Origin: Fusobacteriota bacterium | Lineage (GTDB): Bacteria; Bacillota; TC1 | NCBI GenBank assembly: GCA_009773805.1 | Contig: WTXA01000002.1 | Span: forward strand, 682,001-746,000 | Direction of reading: 5' to 3' | DNA length: 64,000 nt | Part shown: positions 8,687 to 16,961 of the stretch, in pieces | Position numbering within the stretch: the stretch's first letter is position 1 | How the letters are laid out: each line of letters starts with the position of its first letter | Notes under the pieces: generated by a model | The model's input: only the letters and a program-made list of their open reading frames with translations | Told to the model about the DNA's origin: nothing | The model's database searches: none | Made by a program: the position numbers and the translations under genes

Positions 8687-8974
8687 ATGATTAAAGTAGT
8701 AGCTAAGAATTACATTCAAGAAGAAAAGATGGAAGAGATTATGGAATTATATAAGGAGCTAGTTGAAAAAACCGTAAAAGAACCTGGCTGTGTTAAATAT
8801 GAGCTTTATCAAGATATAAATGATGCAAAAATAGTAACCATGATAGAAGAATGGGAAAGTTTAGAAGCCTTGGTTGAACATGAGAAATCTGAACATTTCA
8901 CGAAAATATTTCCTCTATTGAAAGATTTGGTTACAGGTGAATCAGACTTCCGAATCTATAAGAAGCTGCTATAA
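8687..8974 (+). CDS. Antibiotic biosynthesis monooxygenase (ABM) domain protein
   Basis: A 95-residue single ABM (dimeric ferredoxin-like barrel) domain: VVAKNYIQEEKMEE, the VKEPGCVKYELYQD strand and the EEWESLEALVEHEKSEHF helix are diagnostic. Members include quinol monooxygenases and small heme- or quinone-handling proteins. The RBS is AAGGAAGG. It heads a three-gene operon with a methyltransferase and RIC, so it may act in stress protection, although this is inferred from position only. Confidence 0.85.
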   Translation: MIKVVAKNYIQEEKMEEIMELYKELVEKTVKEPGCVKYELYQDINDAKIVTMIEEWESLEALVEHEKSEHFTKIFPLLKDLVTGESDFRIYKKLL

Positions 8975-8976
8975 TT

Positions 8977-9591
8977 ATGAGTCAGCTTTTTAATAGAATA
9001 GCTCCTATTTATGGTTTGTACTTCAACTCTCAAAAAAAGTACTATCAAAATATCTTAAATGATATACAAAATGATCTTCAAAATAAAATTGATTTAAAAG
9101 AGAATATTAGTATTATTGATTTTGGTTGTGGCACAGGAGCATTATGTTCAGCACTAAAAGAAAAGAAATTAGATGTAACCGGGGTTGATTCAGCTTATAA
9201 TATGTTAAAAGTTGCTATTAAGAAAACAAAAGGTCTTGATATTAAATATTACGAAGGTAGTATACTTGAGAGGCTACCCTTTGAAGATGATAGTTTTGAT
9301 ATAGCTATAGCTTCATATGTTGCACATGGATTGAAAAGTAGTGTGAGAAAGAAAATGTATCAGGAAATGTCTCGATTAAGTAGGGATTTAGTAATTATTC
9401 ATGACTATAATGAAAAAAGATCGTTACTAACAGATATAGTAGAATGGCTGGAAAGAGGAGATTATTTCAACTTCATAAAAGTAGTAAAGGAAGAGTTAAG
9501 AGATAACTTTGCTGAAGTAAAGGTGATTAATGTAGATGAAAAAGCAGCTTGGTATGTATGTAATAAGAAAGGGAAAACCTATAATGAGTAA
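8977..9591 (+). CDS. Class I SAM-dependent methyltransferase
   Basis: A 204-residue Rossmann-fold methyltransferase. Motif I is IIDFGCGTGALC near residues 47-58, followed by VTGVDSAYNML (motif II) and LPFEDDSFDIAIASYVAHGL (post-motif region). It resembles the UbiE/BioC-like methyltransferase_11 group. It starts two bases after the ABM gene, and its 3' end overlaps the RIC start by 8 bases, so the three genes are translationally coupled. Its acceptor is unknown. Confidence 0.82.
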   Translation: MSQLFNRIAPIYGLYFNSQKKYYQNILNDIQNDLQNKIDLKENISIIDFGCGTGALCSALKEKKLDVTGVDSAYNMLKVAIKKTKGLDIKYYEGSILERLPFEDDSFDIAIASYVAHGLKSSVRKKMYQEMSRLSRDLVIIHDYNEKRSLLTDIVEWLERGDYFNFIKVVKEELRDNFAEVKVINVDEKAAWYVCNKKGKTYNE

Positions 9592-10303
9592 GTTTTACAG
9601 TGGACAGAACATTGGTGATATAGTAGTGGAGTTTCCTAAAGCGGCAGAAGTATTCAAGGAAAATAAAGTAGATTTTTGTTGTGGTGGGAATAGACCTCTA
9701 TCCGAAGCCTTGATAGAACAAGGACTAGATGAGAAACTGATTATGGCGAAAATTAATGATTTATATGATTATCAACAAGCTAATAAGGATAATTCTGACA
9801 AAGACTGGAGAGAAGTTCCAACAGGTGATTTGGTAGAGCATATTTTAGATACTCATCATGCATATCTATGGTCTGAGTTACCAAAAATAAGTGAATATGT
9901 AACTAAAATATTAAGAGTTCATGGGGAACATCATCCTGAATTGACTCAAGTTCATAAATTGTTTCATTTGGTTAAGATGGAGCTTGAGGAGCATTTAGTT
10001 AAAGAAGAAACTATTCAATATCCAGCTATTTTTAAATATTTGGAAAATAATGAATTGGTAGATTTAGAAAAAGCTGTTAATTTAGTTGCAGAATTGGAAG
10101 CAGAACATACTGCCGCTGGTGATGTGTTGAAAGAATTAAGAGCAGTGACTAAAGATTTTCAGGTACCTGATGATGCTTGTAGATCTTATGATCTTACTTA
10201 CCTGAAACTTAAGGAGATGGAAAGCGATATTTTTCAACATATACATTTAGAAAATAATATATTGTTTCCACGCCTTGAAGCTTTAAAAGAAAAACTTAAA
10301 TAA
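9584..10303 (+). CDS. ric: Iron-sulfur cluster repair di-iron protein (RIC/ScdA/YtfE)
   Basis: RIC repairs iron-sulfur clusters damaged by nitric oxide or peroxide. The 239-residue protein has the ScdA N-terminal domain with the DFCCGGNRPL motif, then a hemerythrin-like di-iron domain carrying HxxH/E ligands in HILDTHH, HGEHH, EEHLVKEE, EAEHTAAG and HIHLENNILFP. ATG 9584 is chosen because residues from MSKFYSGQNIGDIV onward match the family; an upstream in-frame start would overlap the methyltransferase by 56 bases. It belongs to the operon controlled by the GTATC-N4-GATAC site, shared with hcp. Confidence 0.93.
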   Translation: MSKFYSGQNIGDIVVEFPKAAEVFKENKVDFCCGGNRPLSEALIEQGLDEKLIMAKINDLYDYQQANKDNSDKDWREVPTGDLVEHILDTHHAYLWSELPKISEYVTKILRVHGEHHPELTQVHKLFHLVKMELEEHLVKEETIQYPAIFKYLENNELVDLEKAVNLVAELEAEHTAAGDVLKELRAVTKDFQVPDDACRSYDLTYLKLKEMESDIFQHIHLENNILFPRLEALKEKLK

Positions 10304-10439
10304 TATATAAATTAGAATGACTACAAAAACAAAACCATTTCAACACCAATAATAATTATTGTTATAGAATAAAAAATATAATATAATTTTATCAGTACGT
10401 AAGTTATATATTTTTATCAATAATTGTTAGGGGTTGACT

Positions 10440-11363
10440 ATGATGTGTAGTCTATTTAAAAAATTACTAAAGAGGGAAGATGGGCAGTCTTTGGTTGCTT
10501 TTGCTTTGTTGTTTGTGATTTTAATGGGTTCTGGAGCCTTAGTTATTGATGTTGGTTTTATTGAAGTTAAAAAAAGTTATGTACAAAATGTAACTGATGC
10601 AGCTGCTCTTGCAGGGGCAATGGATTTACCTAATTATTCTATAGCAATAAATAATGCTAAGAAGATAGCTGAAGCCAATGGTGTTGAGGTGATTAAAACA
10701 ACAGTCAAGACACCATATAAGGGAGATAGTACTTCTATAGAAGTGGTTTGTTCTCAAACACTTAATTATACCTTTGCTAGAGTTTTAGGTTTTGATAAGG
10801 TGGAGGTTTATTCTCGCGCAGTTGCAAAAAAAGTTTCCAATTGGTCTGGGGAAGCGTTACCATTTATTAATCTAGATGATGACTATTCAGCAGATCCAGA
10901 AATTGTAGCTTGGGAAAAGACTGGGCCTGGCGACTTTGAAAGTATAGATAATTATTCAATAATAAATCCCAAAGATCCTGACAAACTATATTTTGAAGTT
11001 GATTACATGAACGGTATTGAACTGAAAAAGGGAACTGTAGCTACTGTAAAACAGGAAGTGGGTTATGTCTATAATCAACACAAACCTGATGATACTGTAT
11101 ATATCCTTAGTTTAAATAAAAATGTTATTAATTCAGGGAAAGTCTTATTAAAAGATGGTAGCACTAGATCTTTAAGTAAGTTGAAAAATGGTGATATTGT
11201 TCATCCTAATCAATTAGTGCTTCTTGAATGTATTTTTCATGATTATGACTATCAAGGGACAACATTATTTTTAACTACTAAGAAAGTATATAATATTGCT
11301 AATAACGAGTTTCCACCTGATTATGTTGGACCTAATGGTGGATCATCAAAATTAATTGAATAA
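10440..11363 (+). CDS. TadE/TadG-like secreted or membrane-anchored protein
   Basis: A 307-residue protein with a TadG/TadE-like N-terminus: REDGQSLVAFALLFVILMG, whose polar-then-hydrophobic pattern with a conserved Glu/Asp-Gly-Gln is typical, followed by VIDVGFIEVKKSYVQNVTDAAALAGA, split as the Flp-pilus helper signature. The rest is predicted extracellular and unrecognised. The start is ATG 10440 behind TAGGGG; a TTG at 10434 is less well spaced. No tad ATPase or pilin gene is nearby, so it is an orphan in this window. Confidence 0.75.
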   Translation: MMCSLFKKLLKREDGQSLVAFALLFVILMGSGALVIDVGFIEVKKSYVQNVTDAAALAGAMDLPNYSIAINNAKKIAEANGVEVIKTTVKTPYKGDSTSIEVVCSQTLNYTFARVLGFDKVEVYSRAVAKKVSNWSGEALPFINLDDDYSADPEIVAWEKTGPGDFESIDNYSIINPKDPDKLYFEVDYMNGIELKKGTVATVKQEVGYVYNQHKPDDTVYILSLNKNVINSGKVLLKDGSTRSLSKLKNGDIVHPNQLVLLECIFHDYDYQGTTLFLTTKKVYNIANNEFPPDYVGPNGGSSKLIE

Positions 11364-11383
11364 GTAATAGCTAAAATATATAA

Positions 11384-11414
11384 AAAACAACCACCATTTG
11401 GTGGTTGTTTTCTA
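11384..11414. terminator. Bidirectional terminator
   Basis: Stem AAAACAACCACC / GGTGGTTGTTTT with a 4-base loop, between the convergent TadG-like and lipoprotein genes. Confidence 0.85.
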
Positions 11415-11435
11415 TTATACATATATATAGTAAAT

Positions 11436-12038
11436 TTAAGATAGTTTTTCTACCTGCTTTTGATAAGCAGCTAGATGATTCTTTGAACCATTCACAAGTG
11501 TATCGAAGACGTTTTTTATATCTTGAGGTAACTCATATTTAAGAAATTTTTCATACATGGCTATGTTGGCTATCTCTGCTTGTACACCTGCCTTGGCAGA
11601 CTCTAGTAAGCTTGTTGGCATAACTAATAAAGCTGAGGATTCATCCTTAGGAAATACTAAATCATAAGTTTCATATATATCTTTAAGATAATCTAAATGG
11701 GTATCCTCAGATTTCAGAATATTAGAATAAGGTCTAGTAGCATCAAATTCTTCTATAATAGCTGCATATTCGGCTCTAGCTATATATTCGTCTTGAACAG
11801 CGTACATCAACATATCACCTATACTCATATCTTTATCAACAAAGGCTCCTTTGGCTCCATAACCTTCTAGTGTTAAGTCAAAGTCTTTAGCAATAAGTTG
11901 AACAAAATCTTCATCTTTTTCAATTATCTCATTATTAATTTTATTAACATTATCACTGCTGCTACATCCCATTATTGTAAAGGTGAGAATTGTTATTAGT
12001 AGCAATAAAATCAAACTATATTTTATTTTCACTTTCAT
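11436..12038 (-). CDS. DUF2202 ferritin-like lipoprotein
   Basis: A 200-residue lipoprotein: an N-terminal lysine-rich segment and hydrophobic stretch lead to the lipobox TIMGC, after which a DUF2202 ferritin-like domain follows (MLMYAVQDEYIARAEYAAII, KSEDTHLDYL, ETYDLVFP, AEIANIAMYEKFL). The repeated E-x-x-H/E pattern suggests a di-iron or metal site. ATG 12038 has AAAGGAGTGA at ideal spacing; the upstream GTG (12047) lies within that ribosome binding site. The function of DUF2202 is unknown. Confidence 0.85.
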   Translation of the reverse strand: MKVKIKYSLILLLLITILTFTIMGCSSSDNVNKINNEIIEKDEDFVQLIAKDFDLTLEGYGAKGAFVDKDMSIGDMLMYAVQDEYIARAEYAAIIEEFDATRPYSNILKSEDTHLDYLKDIYETYDLVFPKDESSALLVMPTSLLESAKAGVQAEIANIAMYEKFLKYELPQDIKNVFDTLVNGSKNHLAAYQKQVEKLS

Positions 12039-12212
12039 AATAATCACTCCTTTTTTTAGTATGATTTTAATATATACTTCTAATGTGAAAAAGGACTGAT
12101 GATAAACTGATTTCCTTATGATGATTTCATATGGATCCTTTGTATGAAGTTGATTATTTGTTCGAAACTTGATAGACTTGAGTCAAATAATACTAAAGGA
12201 TGGTGGTACAAA

Positions 12213-13292
12213 ATGTTAGATAAAATTAGAGAATTTCCTGATGAGATTGTGTTTCAGGAAGGTGGACCTTGTATATCTCTATATCAATTAACACACAGAC
12301 ATTCACCAGAAAATAAACAAGACATTGTAGTCTTTAATAATATGCTACGGGATTTAGAGAGTCTATTAGAAGAAAAATATAAAGATGCTGATATAGACAA
12401 AATAATGAAAGCATTTCAAGAACTAAAAGAAGATAAACCTTTTTGGAATAATACACTTGATGGAATAGCAATTCTTGCTAATAAGGATAGATTTTTGATT
12501 TATGTGCTTCCTGAAAATGTTGAAAACAAATTGTCTGTGGGAGACTCTTTCCATATTCTCCCATTGATAAAAACTTTCCAGTCAGCTGAAAAATATAATC
12601 TATTAGGTTTAGATGGTAATGACTTCACTATATATGAAGGTAGTAAATATGAACTTGAAGAACTTGAAGTAAATGAAGAACTTCCAAAAACTATTGAAGA
12701 AGTACTAGGTTTTGAGCACTCAGAAAAATTCCTTAATCATGCTTCACGTGGTGCAGGAAACAGAGCAACTTTCCATGGACAAGGTTCTAAAAAGGATGAA
12801 GTTGAAGAGGATCTACTTAAATATTTCAAGTATGTTGATAAACTGGTCTTGGAAAATTTCTCCAAGTTATCCAAGTTACCTCTAATATTGGTTGCTTTAA
12901 CAGAAAATCAAGGATTGTTTAGAAAATTGAGCAACAATACATACCTGATGGAAGAGGGAATAAATTCATCAATCAAGGCACTTGATGAGGGTAAACTAAC
13001 ATCTAAAGCATGGGAAATATTAGAAGTTGTCAATCAAGAAAGAATCAATAGCTTAATAGAAGACTTCAATCAGTCTAAAGCAAATTCACTAGGTTCTGAT
13101 GATTTGCACAAGATAAAAAAAGCAATCATGGACAAAAGAATAAAAATTATGATGATAGAAGAAAATAGAGATATATCAGAAGAGCTTGATAAATTAGTTA
13201 CCCAAGTAATCAAGGATAAAGGTCAAATTATAGTCCTTAAAGAGGAACAAATGCCAAGTGAAAATGGAGTTGCAGCAATTTATAGATTTTAG
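12213..13292 (+). CDS. baeRF-family (eRF1-like) protein
   Basis: A 359-residue protein I place in the bacterial/archaeal eRF1-like (baeRF) families on the basis of the N-terminal CISLYQLTHRHSPENKQD segment, the conserved RATFHGQGSKKDE motif preceding a helix that enters the second domain (LPLILVALTENQGLF) and the C-terminal GVAAIYRF strand. Such proteins are thought to act on stalled or resting ribosomes. ATG 12213 fits the family N-terminus better than the start 69 bases upstream. It is followed 10 bases later by an Imm5-like gene. Confidence 0.7.
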   Translation: MLDKIREFPDEIVFQEGGPCISLYQLTHRHSPENKQDIVVFNNMLRDLESLLEEKYKDADIDKIMKAFQELKEDKPFWNNTLDGIAILANKDRFLIYVLPENVENKLSVGDSFHILPLIKTFQSAEKYNLLGLDGNDFTIYEGSKYELEELEVNEELPKTIEEVLGFEHSEKFLNHASRGAGNRATFHGQGSKKDEVEEDLLKYFKYVDKLVLENFSKLSKLPLILVALTENQGLFRKLSNNTYLMEEGINSSIKALDEGKLTSKAWEILEVVNQERINSLIEDFNQSKANSLGSDDLHKIKKAIMDKRIKIMMIEENRDISEELDKLVTQVIKDKGQIIVLKEEQMPSENGVAAIYRF

Positions 13293-13302
13293 GTGGGTAA
13301 CA

Positions 13303-13863
13303 ATGAAAAAAATGATAGTTACTAGAGAAAGTCCAGTTCTAGAATCTTTAAGAACGTTAATAGAAAAGCAAAAACACAGAACTCTTGTAATGTGGGCCTT
13401 GGATTGTGCCAAAGGGATACTACCAATTTTTGAAACTAAATATCCTAAGGACAAAAGACCAAGAGAAGCACTAAGAGCGGCAAGGTTATGGGCTCGTGGT
13501 GATATAAAGATGCCGATTGCCAAAAAGGCGGCTCATGCTAGTCATAATGCTGCATCTGAAGTGATTAATGATAGCCCTGCTGCTGGAGCAGCTGCAAGAG
13601 CCATAGGACACGTAGTGGGAACAGTTCATGTGGAAACACATGCAATAGGAGTAGCCTGCTATGGTATAACTGCTTTTGTCTATGATCTTTCCGCGGAAGA
13701 TCAAGATGAGGTTATTAGTAAAATACTAACCTGCATGTACGACAGACTGACCTATTGGGAAAAACAAATAGATAAAATGGATATAATGAAAACAAAATGG
13801 GCACCATTTCTTTTAAGAAATGATGTTCCAAACAAAGAAAAACTATTAAGAGGAAAAGCTTAG
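13303..13863 (+). CDS. Putative immunity protein (Imm5-like domain)
   Basis: A 186-residue protein with the HRTLVMWALDCAKGILPIFE, KRPREALRAARLWARG and AIGHVVGTVHVETHAIGVA segments found in proteins annotated as Imm5-like immunity proteins, which are all-helical and alanine/histidine-rich. ATG 13303 has AGGTGGG at good spacing; a longer reading would extend into the preceding gene. The pairing with a baeRF protein and the absence of any polymorphic toxin nearby argue that its role here may not be immunity. Confidence 0.7.
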   Translation: MKKMIVTRESPVLESLRTLIEKQKHRTLVMWALDCAKGILPIFETKYPKDKRPREALRAARLWARGDIKMPIAKKAAHASHNAASEVINDSPAAGAAARAIGHVVGTVHVETHAIGVACYGITAFVYDLSAEDQDEVISKILTCMYDRLTYWEKQIDKMDIMKTKWAPFLLRNDVPNKEKLLRGKA

Positions 13864-13869
13864 AAAAAA

Positions 13870-13910
13870 AACAAAGCCAAAGCATTAGATTGCTTTGGCT
13901 TTGTTTTTTG
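13870..13910. terminator. Bidirectional terminator
   Basis: A 15-bp stem AACAAAGCCAAAGCA / TGCTTTGGCTTTGTT with a 6-base loop and a T-run separates the Imm5-like gene from the converging DUF368 gene. Confidence 0.88.
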
Positions 13911-13936
13911 AATTTACTACATATTGTATAACTGAC

Positions 13937-14824
13937 CTATTTCTTTTGAAAGAAAACCTTTATTCTATCAAGGGCAAAGATTAGAGCTGCTCCAATAAAG
14001 AAAAATAGGAAGTCAAAAGTTTCAAAGGTCATAGCTGGATGGGGAATTTCTAGTGTTGTTGGTCCTTCAAATATTGCATATAAGGAACCTAACATCAAGC
14101 CTATAATTGTGTAGATGGCTTGTGTTCTATGAGTTCTTAGAACATATCTTATTGACTTAATGGTTGTTGCAATACCTGCAAGAACACCAAAAGTGAATAT
14201 TATTAGAATAGGCAAATAATTAAAGTTCAAACTTAGGACTTGTCTGATTGAACTTATAATTCCAGTATATATACCAAAAATCAATAATAGACTTGAACCT
14301 GATATTCCTGGAAGTACCATGGCAGATATGGCTATCATTGCTGCCACAAAAACATAAATAATTAGGAACAAGTTTAAGTCCCCAAAAGCTAAGCTTACTC
14401 CACTACCATTTGATGAAGGGTTGAAGAAAGTTAATAATACAACCACAATAATTCCAATTAAGGTAAATATTAGATTTTTGTATTTACCTACTATATTTTC
14501 ACGTTCTTCAATTATGATTAAAGGAATTGACAATAGAACAAAACCTGTAAATAACGAACTTACACTATAAATACTGCTTTCAAAAAAGGAAGTCAGAAAT
14601 AGTACAGATAGTATCATACCAGTGATCCAACCGATTCCTAGTCTCCCTAGGAATTTTAAGCCAACTAATCGTTCCTTCATTGAATTTTTAGTCATTAGTG
14701 AATTTAGTGAATTTATAAAGTCATCATAAAATCCTAGAATAAATGCGATAGTTCCACCTGATACTCCTGGCACACTATCTGCCAAGGCCATAAGAAAGCC
14801 TCTAATAAAATTTAAAATATACAA
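13937..14824 (-). CDS. DUF368 membrane protein (undecaprenyl-phosphate translocase family)
   Basis: A polytopic membrane protein of about 295 residues. Two internal repeats carry the family motif: DSVPGVSGGTIAFILGFYDD near the start and LPGISGSSLLLIFGIYTG in the second half. DUF368 members such as PopT have been reported to return undecaprenyl phosphate across the membrane. The start is chosen as TTG 14824 because AAGGAGTGG lies 7 bases upstream; an ATG at 14854 has no visible ribosome binding site. Confidence 0.85.
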   Translation of the reverse strand: MYILNFIRGFLMALADSVPGVSGGTIAFILGFYDDFINSLNSLMTKNSMKERLVGLKFLGRLGIGWITGMILSVLFLTSFFESSIYSVSSLFTGFVLLSIPLIIIEERENIVGKYKNLIFTLIGIIVVVLLTFFNPSSNGSGVSLAFGDLNLFLIIYVFVAAMIAISAMVLPGISGSSLLLIFGIYTGIISSIRQVLSLNFNYLPILIIFTFGVLAGIATTIKSIRYVLRTHRTQAIYTIIGLMLGSLYAIFEGPTTLEIPHPAMTFETFDFLFFFIGAALIFALDRIKVFFQKK

Positions 14825-14945
14825 ATTACCACTCCTTAAAATTACTATGTTCATATTTTACCATTTTATTATATAAAAAACGAATAATTGATGATAATAT
14901 GAATAAAAGAATGAAACAAGAAATATAATTTAAAGGCGGTATTAA

Positions 14946-15524
14946 TTGAGCATGGGGATAGAAAATGTGAACCGATGTGACTGGGTAACTAAAGACCAGA
15001 TATATCAAGATTATCATGACAAAGAATGGGGAGTTCCACTTCATGATGATAGAAGACTATTTGAAATGCTTGTTTTAGAAGGGATGCAAGCTGGATTAAG
15101 CTGGCTGACAGTTCTAAAGAAGCGTGAAGCTTTTCGCTTGGCTTTTGATGGTTTTGATGTGGATAAGGTTATTAACTATGACCAGGAAAAGATAGCAAGT
15201 TTGATGGGAAATAAGGATATTATAAGAAATAGATTAAAGATTGAATCAGCCATAAAAAACGCCAAAGCTTTTAAAGAGGTTCAAACACAATATGGCAGTT
15301 TTGACTCATTTATATGGTCATATGTAGACAATGAAACAATAATCAATCATTATACTACACTAAAGGAAATACCACCCAATACCCCCTTGTCAGATACTAT
15401 AAGCAAGGACTTAAAGAAACGTGGTTTTAATTTTGTAGGTTCGACTATTATTTATGCTTTTATGCAATCTATAGGTATGGTTAATGATCATACTAAGGAT
15501 TGTTATTTATATGGGAGGGACTAA
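14946..15524 (+). CDS. tag: DNA-3-methyladenine glycosylase I
   Basis: Tag removes 3-methyladenine from alkylated DNA. The 192-residue protein has RCDWVTKD with the zinc-binding Cys, YHDKEWGVPLHDDRRLFEML, EGMQAGLSWLTVLKKRE and the C-terminal GFNFVGSTIIYAFMQSIGMVNDHTKDC, split here into motifs, with the distal His and Cys zinc ligands. TTG 14946 or ATG 14952 may be the start; GGCGG is better spaced for the TTG. It is followed by two small genes at close spacing, probably an operon. Confidence 0.93.
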   Translation: MSMGIENVNRCDWVTKDQIYQDYHDKEWGVPLHDDRRLFEMLVLEGMQAGLSWLTVLKKREAFRLAFDGFDVDKVINYDQEKIASLMGNKDIIRNRLKIESAIKNAKAFKEVQTQYGSFDSFIWSYVDNETIINHYTTLKEIPPNTPLSDTISKDLKKRGFNFVGSTIIYAFMQSIGMVNDHTKDCYLYGRD

Positions 15525-15525
15525 A

Positions 15526-15939
15526 ATGATTATTAATGTTAATACAATGATTGATTTACCAATTGAAAAGGTATGGGAATATTGGACGGAACCAGCTCAT
15601 ATAGTTAATTGGAATAATGCTTCTGATGATTGGCATACTACCAAGGCTACCAATGATTTAAGGTCTGGTGGAAAGTTTTCATCCAGGATGGAAGCCAAAA
15701 ATGGTAGTGTTGGTTTTGATTTTTCAGGTGTTCATAATGATGTGAAAAAATATAGTTTGATTGATAGTGTTTTAGATGATGGCAGATTGATGAGTGTTAG
15801 TTTCAAGGAAATTGATGGGAGGACTTTTGTTAGTGAAGATTTTGAAGCAGAAATAGAAAATTCTATTGAGCTACAAAAAACAGGATGGCAGGCTATCTTG
15901 GATAATTTTAAGAAATATGCTGAAGGGCAGGGTGAATAA
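15526..15939 (+). CDS. SRPBCC/AHSA1 domain protein
   Basis: A 137-residue SRPBCC-fold protein of the AHSA1 (activator of Hsp90 ATPase homologue) type: IDLPIEKVWEYWTEPAHIVNW at the N-terminus and the C-terminal TGWQAILDNFKKYAE helix are diagnostic. ATG 15526 has GGGAGGG 6 bases upstream. The following VOC-family gene starts immediately after its stop; the SRPBCC plus VOC pairing is common in small stress or detoxification operons. The ligand is not known. Confidence 0.85.
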   Translation: MIINVNTMIDLPIEKVWEYWTEPAHIVNWNNASDDWHTTKATNDLRSGGKFSSRMEAKNGSVGFDFSGVHNDVKKYSLIDSVLDDGRLMSVSFKEIDGRTFVSEDFEAEIENSIELQKTGWQAILDNFKKYAEGQGE

Positions 15940-16353
15940 ATGGCTATTATTGCGTATTTAAATTTTAATGGTAATTGTCGTGAGGCTATGGAATATTATA
16001 GAGATGTGTTTAATGGTAAGAATTTTAGTGTTATGACACTTGGTGATATGCCTCCTGAAGGGGGATTTGATATTAATGAGGATAATAAGGAACTTATTAT
16101 GCATGGTTATCTTGAGGTTTTTGATACTGCTATAATGTTTTCGGATACCCTACCACATATGAATTTAATCTTTGGGAATAATATTCACCTTAATATTTCA
16201 CTAAATGATTTAGATGATTTAAAACTGGTATTCGAGAAGATGAGAATTGAGGGTAAAGTTGTAGTCGAACTGGGGGAAACTTCCTGGACGAAGGCATATG
16301 GTTATATGATTGATAAGTTTGGTATTGGCTGGATGTTTAACTATCAAGAATAA
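15940..16353 (+). CDS. VOC family (PhnB-like) protein
   Basis: A 137-residue PhnB/3-demethylubiquinone-like member of the vicinal oxygen chelate superfamily, starting at the ATG adjacent to the preceding stop. AYLNFNGNCREAMEYYRDVF and the C-terminal WTKAYGYMIDKFGIGWMFNY motifs are typical. These proteins are metal-dependent dimers or binding proteins; no specific reaction is apparent. Confidence 0.85.
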   Translation: MAIIAYLNFNGNCREAMEYYRDVFNGKNFSVMTLGDMPPEGGFDINEDNKELIMHGYLEVFDTAIMFSDTLPHMNLIFGNNIHLNISLNDLDDLKLVFEKMRIEGKVVVELGETSWTKAYGYMIDKFGIGWMFNYQE

Positions 16354-16388
16354 AAAAGTTTGAAATTAAATAAAATAAAATGAATTAA

Positions 16389-16416
16389 TAATGCCCTTAA
16401 TAAAGGGCATTAATTT
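16389..16416 (+). terminator. Terminator after the tag operon
   Basis: Stem TAATGCCCTT / AAGGGCATTA with an AATA loop and an AT-rich T-containing tail. Confidence 0.75.
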
Positions 16417-16429
16417 ATATTTTGAAAAA

Positions 16430-16456
16430 TGAACGGATTTAATAGTTAGAATCGTT
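16430..16456 (+). promoter_or_regulatory. Candidate ECF sigma promoter
   Basis: TGAAC (16430-16434), an 18-bp gap and CGTT (16453-16456) resemble the GAAC / CGTC-type -35/-10 elements of ECF sigma factors, just upstream of a sigma factor gene, suggesting autoregulation. Confidence 0.4.
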
Positions 16457-16481
16457 TTTAGTATAGATAGGAGGTGAAGAA

Positions 16482-16961
16482 GTGGATAAGTCCTTTGATG
16501 ATGATATTTCAAATACTATAGAGAAATATGGAGATATGGTTAGACGTATTAGTTTCCTTTATTTTAGGAATATGGCTGATGTAGAGGATGTATTTCAAGA
16601 AGTGTTTTTACAATACTTTTTAAATATAGATAAATTTCAAAGTGAAGAACATAAAAAATCTTGGCTTTGTCGAGTAACCTTCAATAAATGCAAGGATTTA
16701 ATTAAGAGTTTCTGGCGTAAGAAAGTCATAAGCTTAGAAAAAGTTGAAATAGCTTTTGAGAGTGAGGAACAAAGCGAACTCATGGCAGCGGTGTTAAAGC
16801 TTCCAACAGACTATAAGAATATCATTTACATGCATTATTATGAAGGTTTTACTGTACCTGAAATAGCAGAAGTTACCAAGAAAAACATAAATACAGTTTA
16901 TTCACTTTTAAGACGAGCAAAAGTGAAATTGAAAAAGGAACTAGGTGAAATTGAATTATGA
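16482..16961 (+). CDS. ECF-type RNA polymerase sigma factor
   Basis: A 159-residue sigma-70 family ECF factor with region 2 (RISFLYFRNMADVEDVFQEVF) and region 4 (LPTDYKNIIYMHYYEGFTVP and the HTH TKKNINTVYSLLRRAK). Start is GTG 16482 behind AGGAGGTGA. The next gene, an RsgI-type membrane protein, overlaps it by 4 bases and is the probable anti-sigma partner. A GAAC/CGTT promoter upstream suggests autoregulation. Confidence 0.92.
   Translation: MDKSFDDDISNTIEKYGDMVRRISFLYFRNMADVEDVFQEVFLQYFLNIDKFQSEEHKKSWLCRVTFNKCKDLIKSFWRKKVISLEKVEIAFESEEQSELMAAVLKLPTDYKNIIYMHYYEGFTVPEIAEVTKKNINTVYSLLRRAKVKLKKELGEIEL

Noticed and set aside
9536-9583. An earlier start of the RIC gene
   Set aside because: It would overlap the methyltransferase by 56 bases and add residues unlike the ScdA N-terminus; ATG 9584 fits the family.
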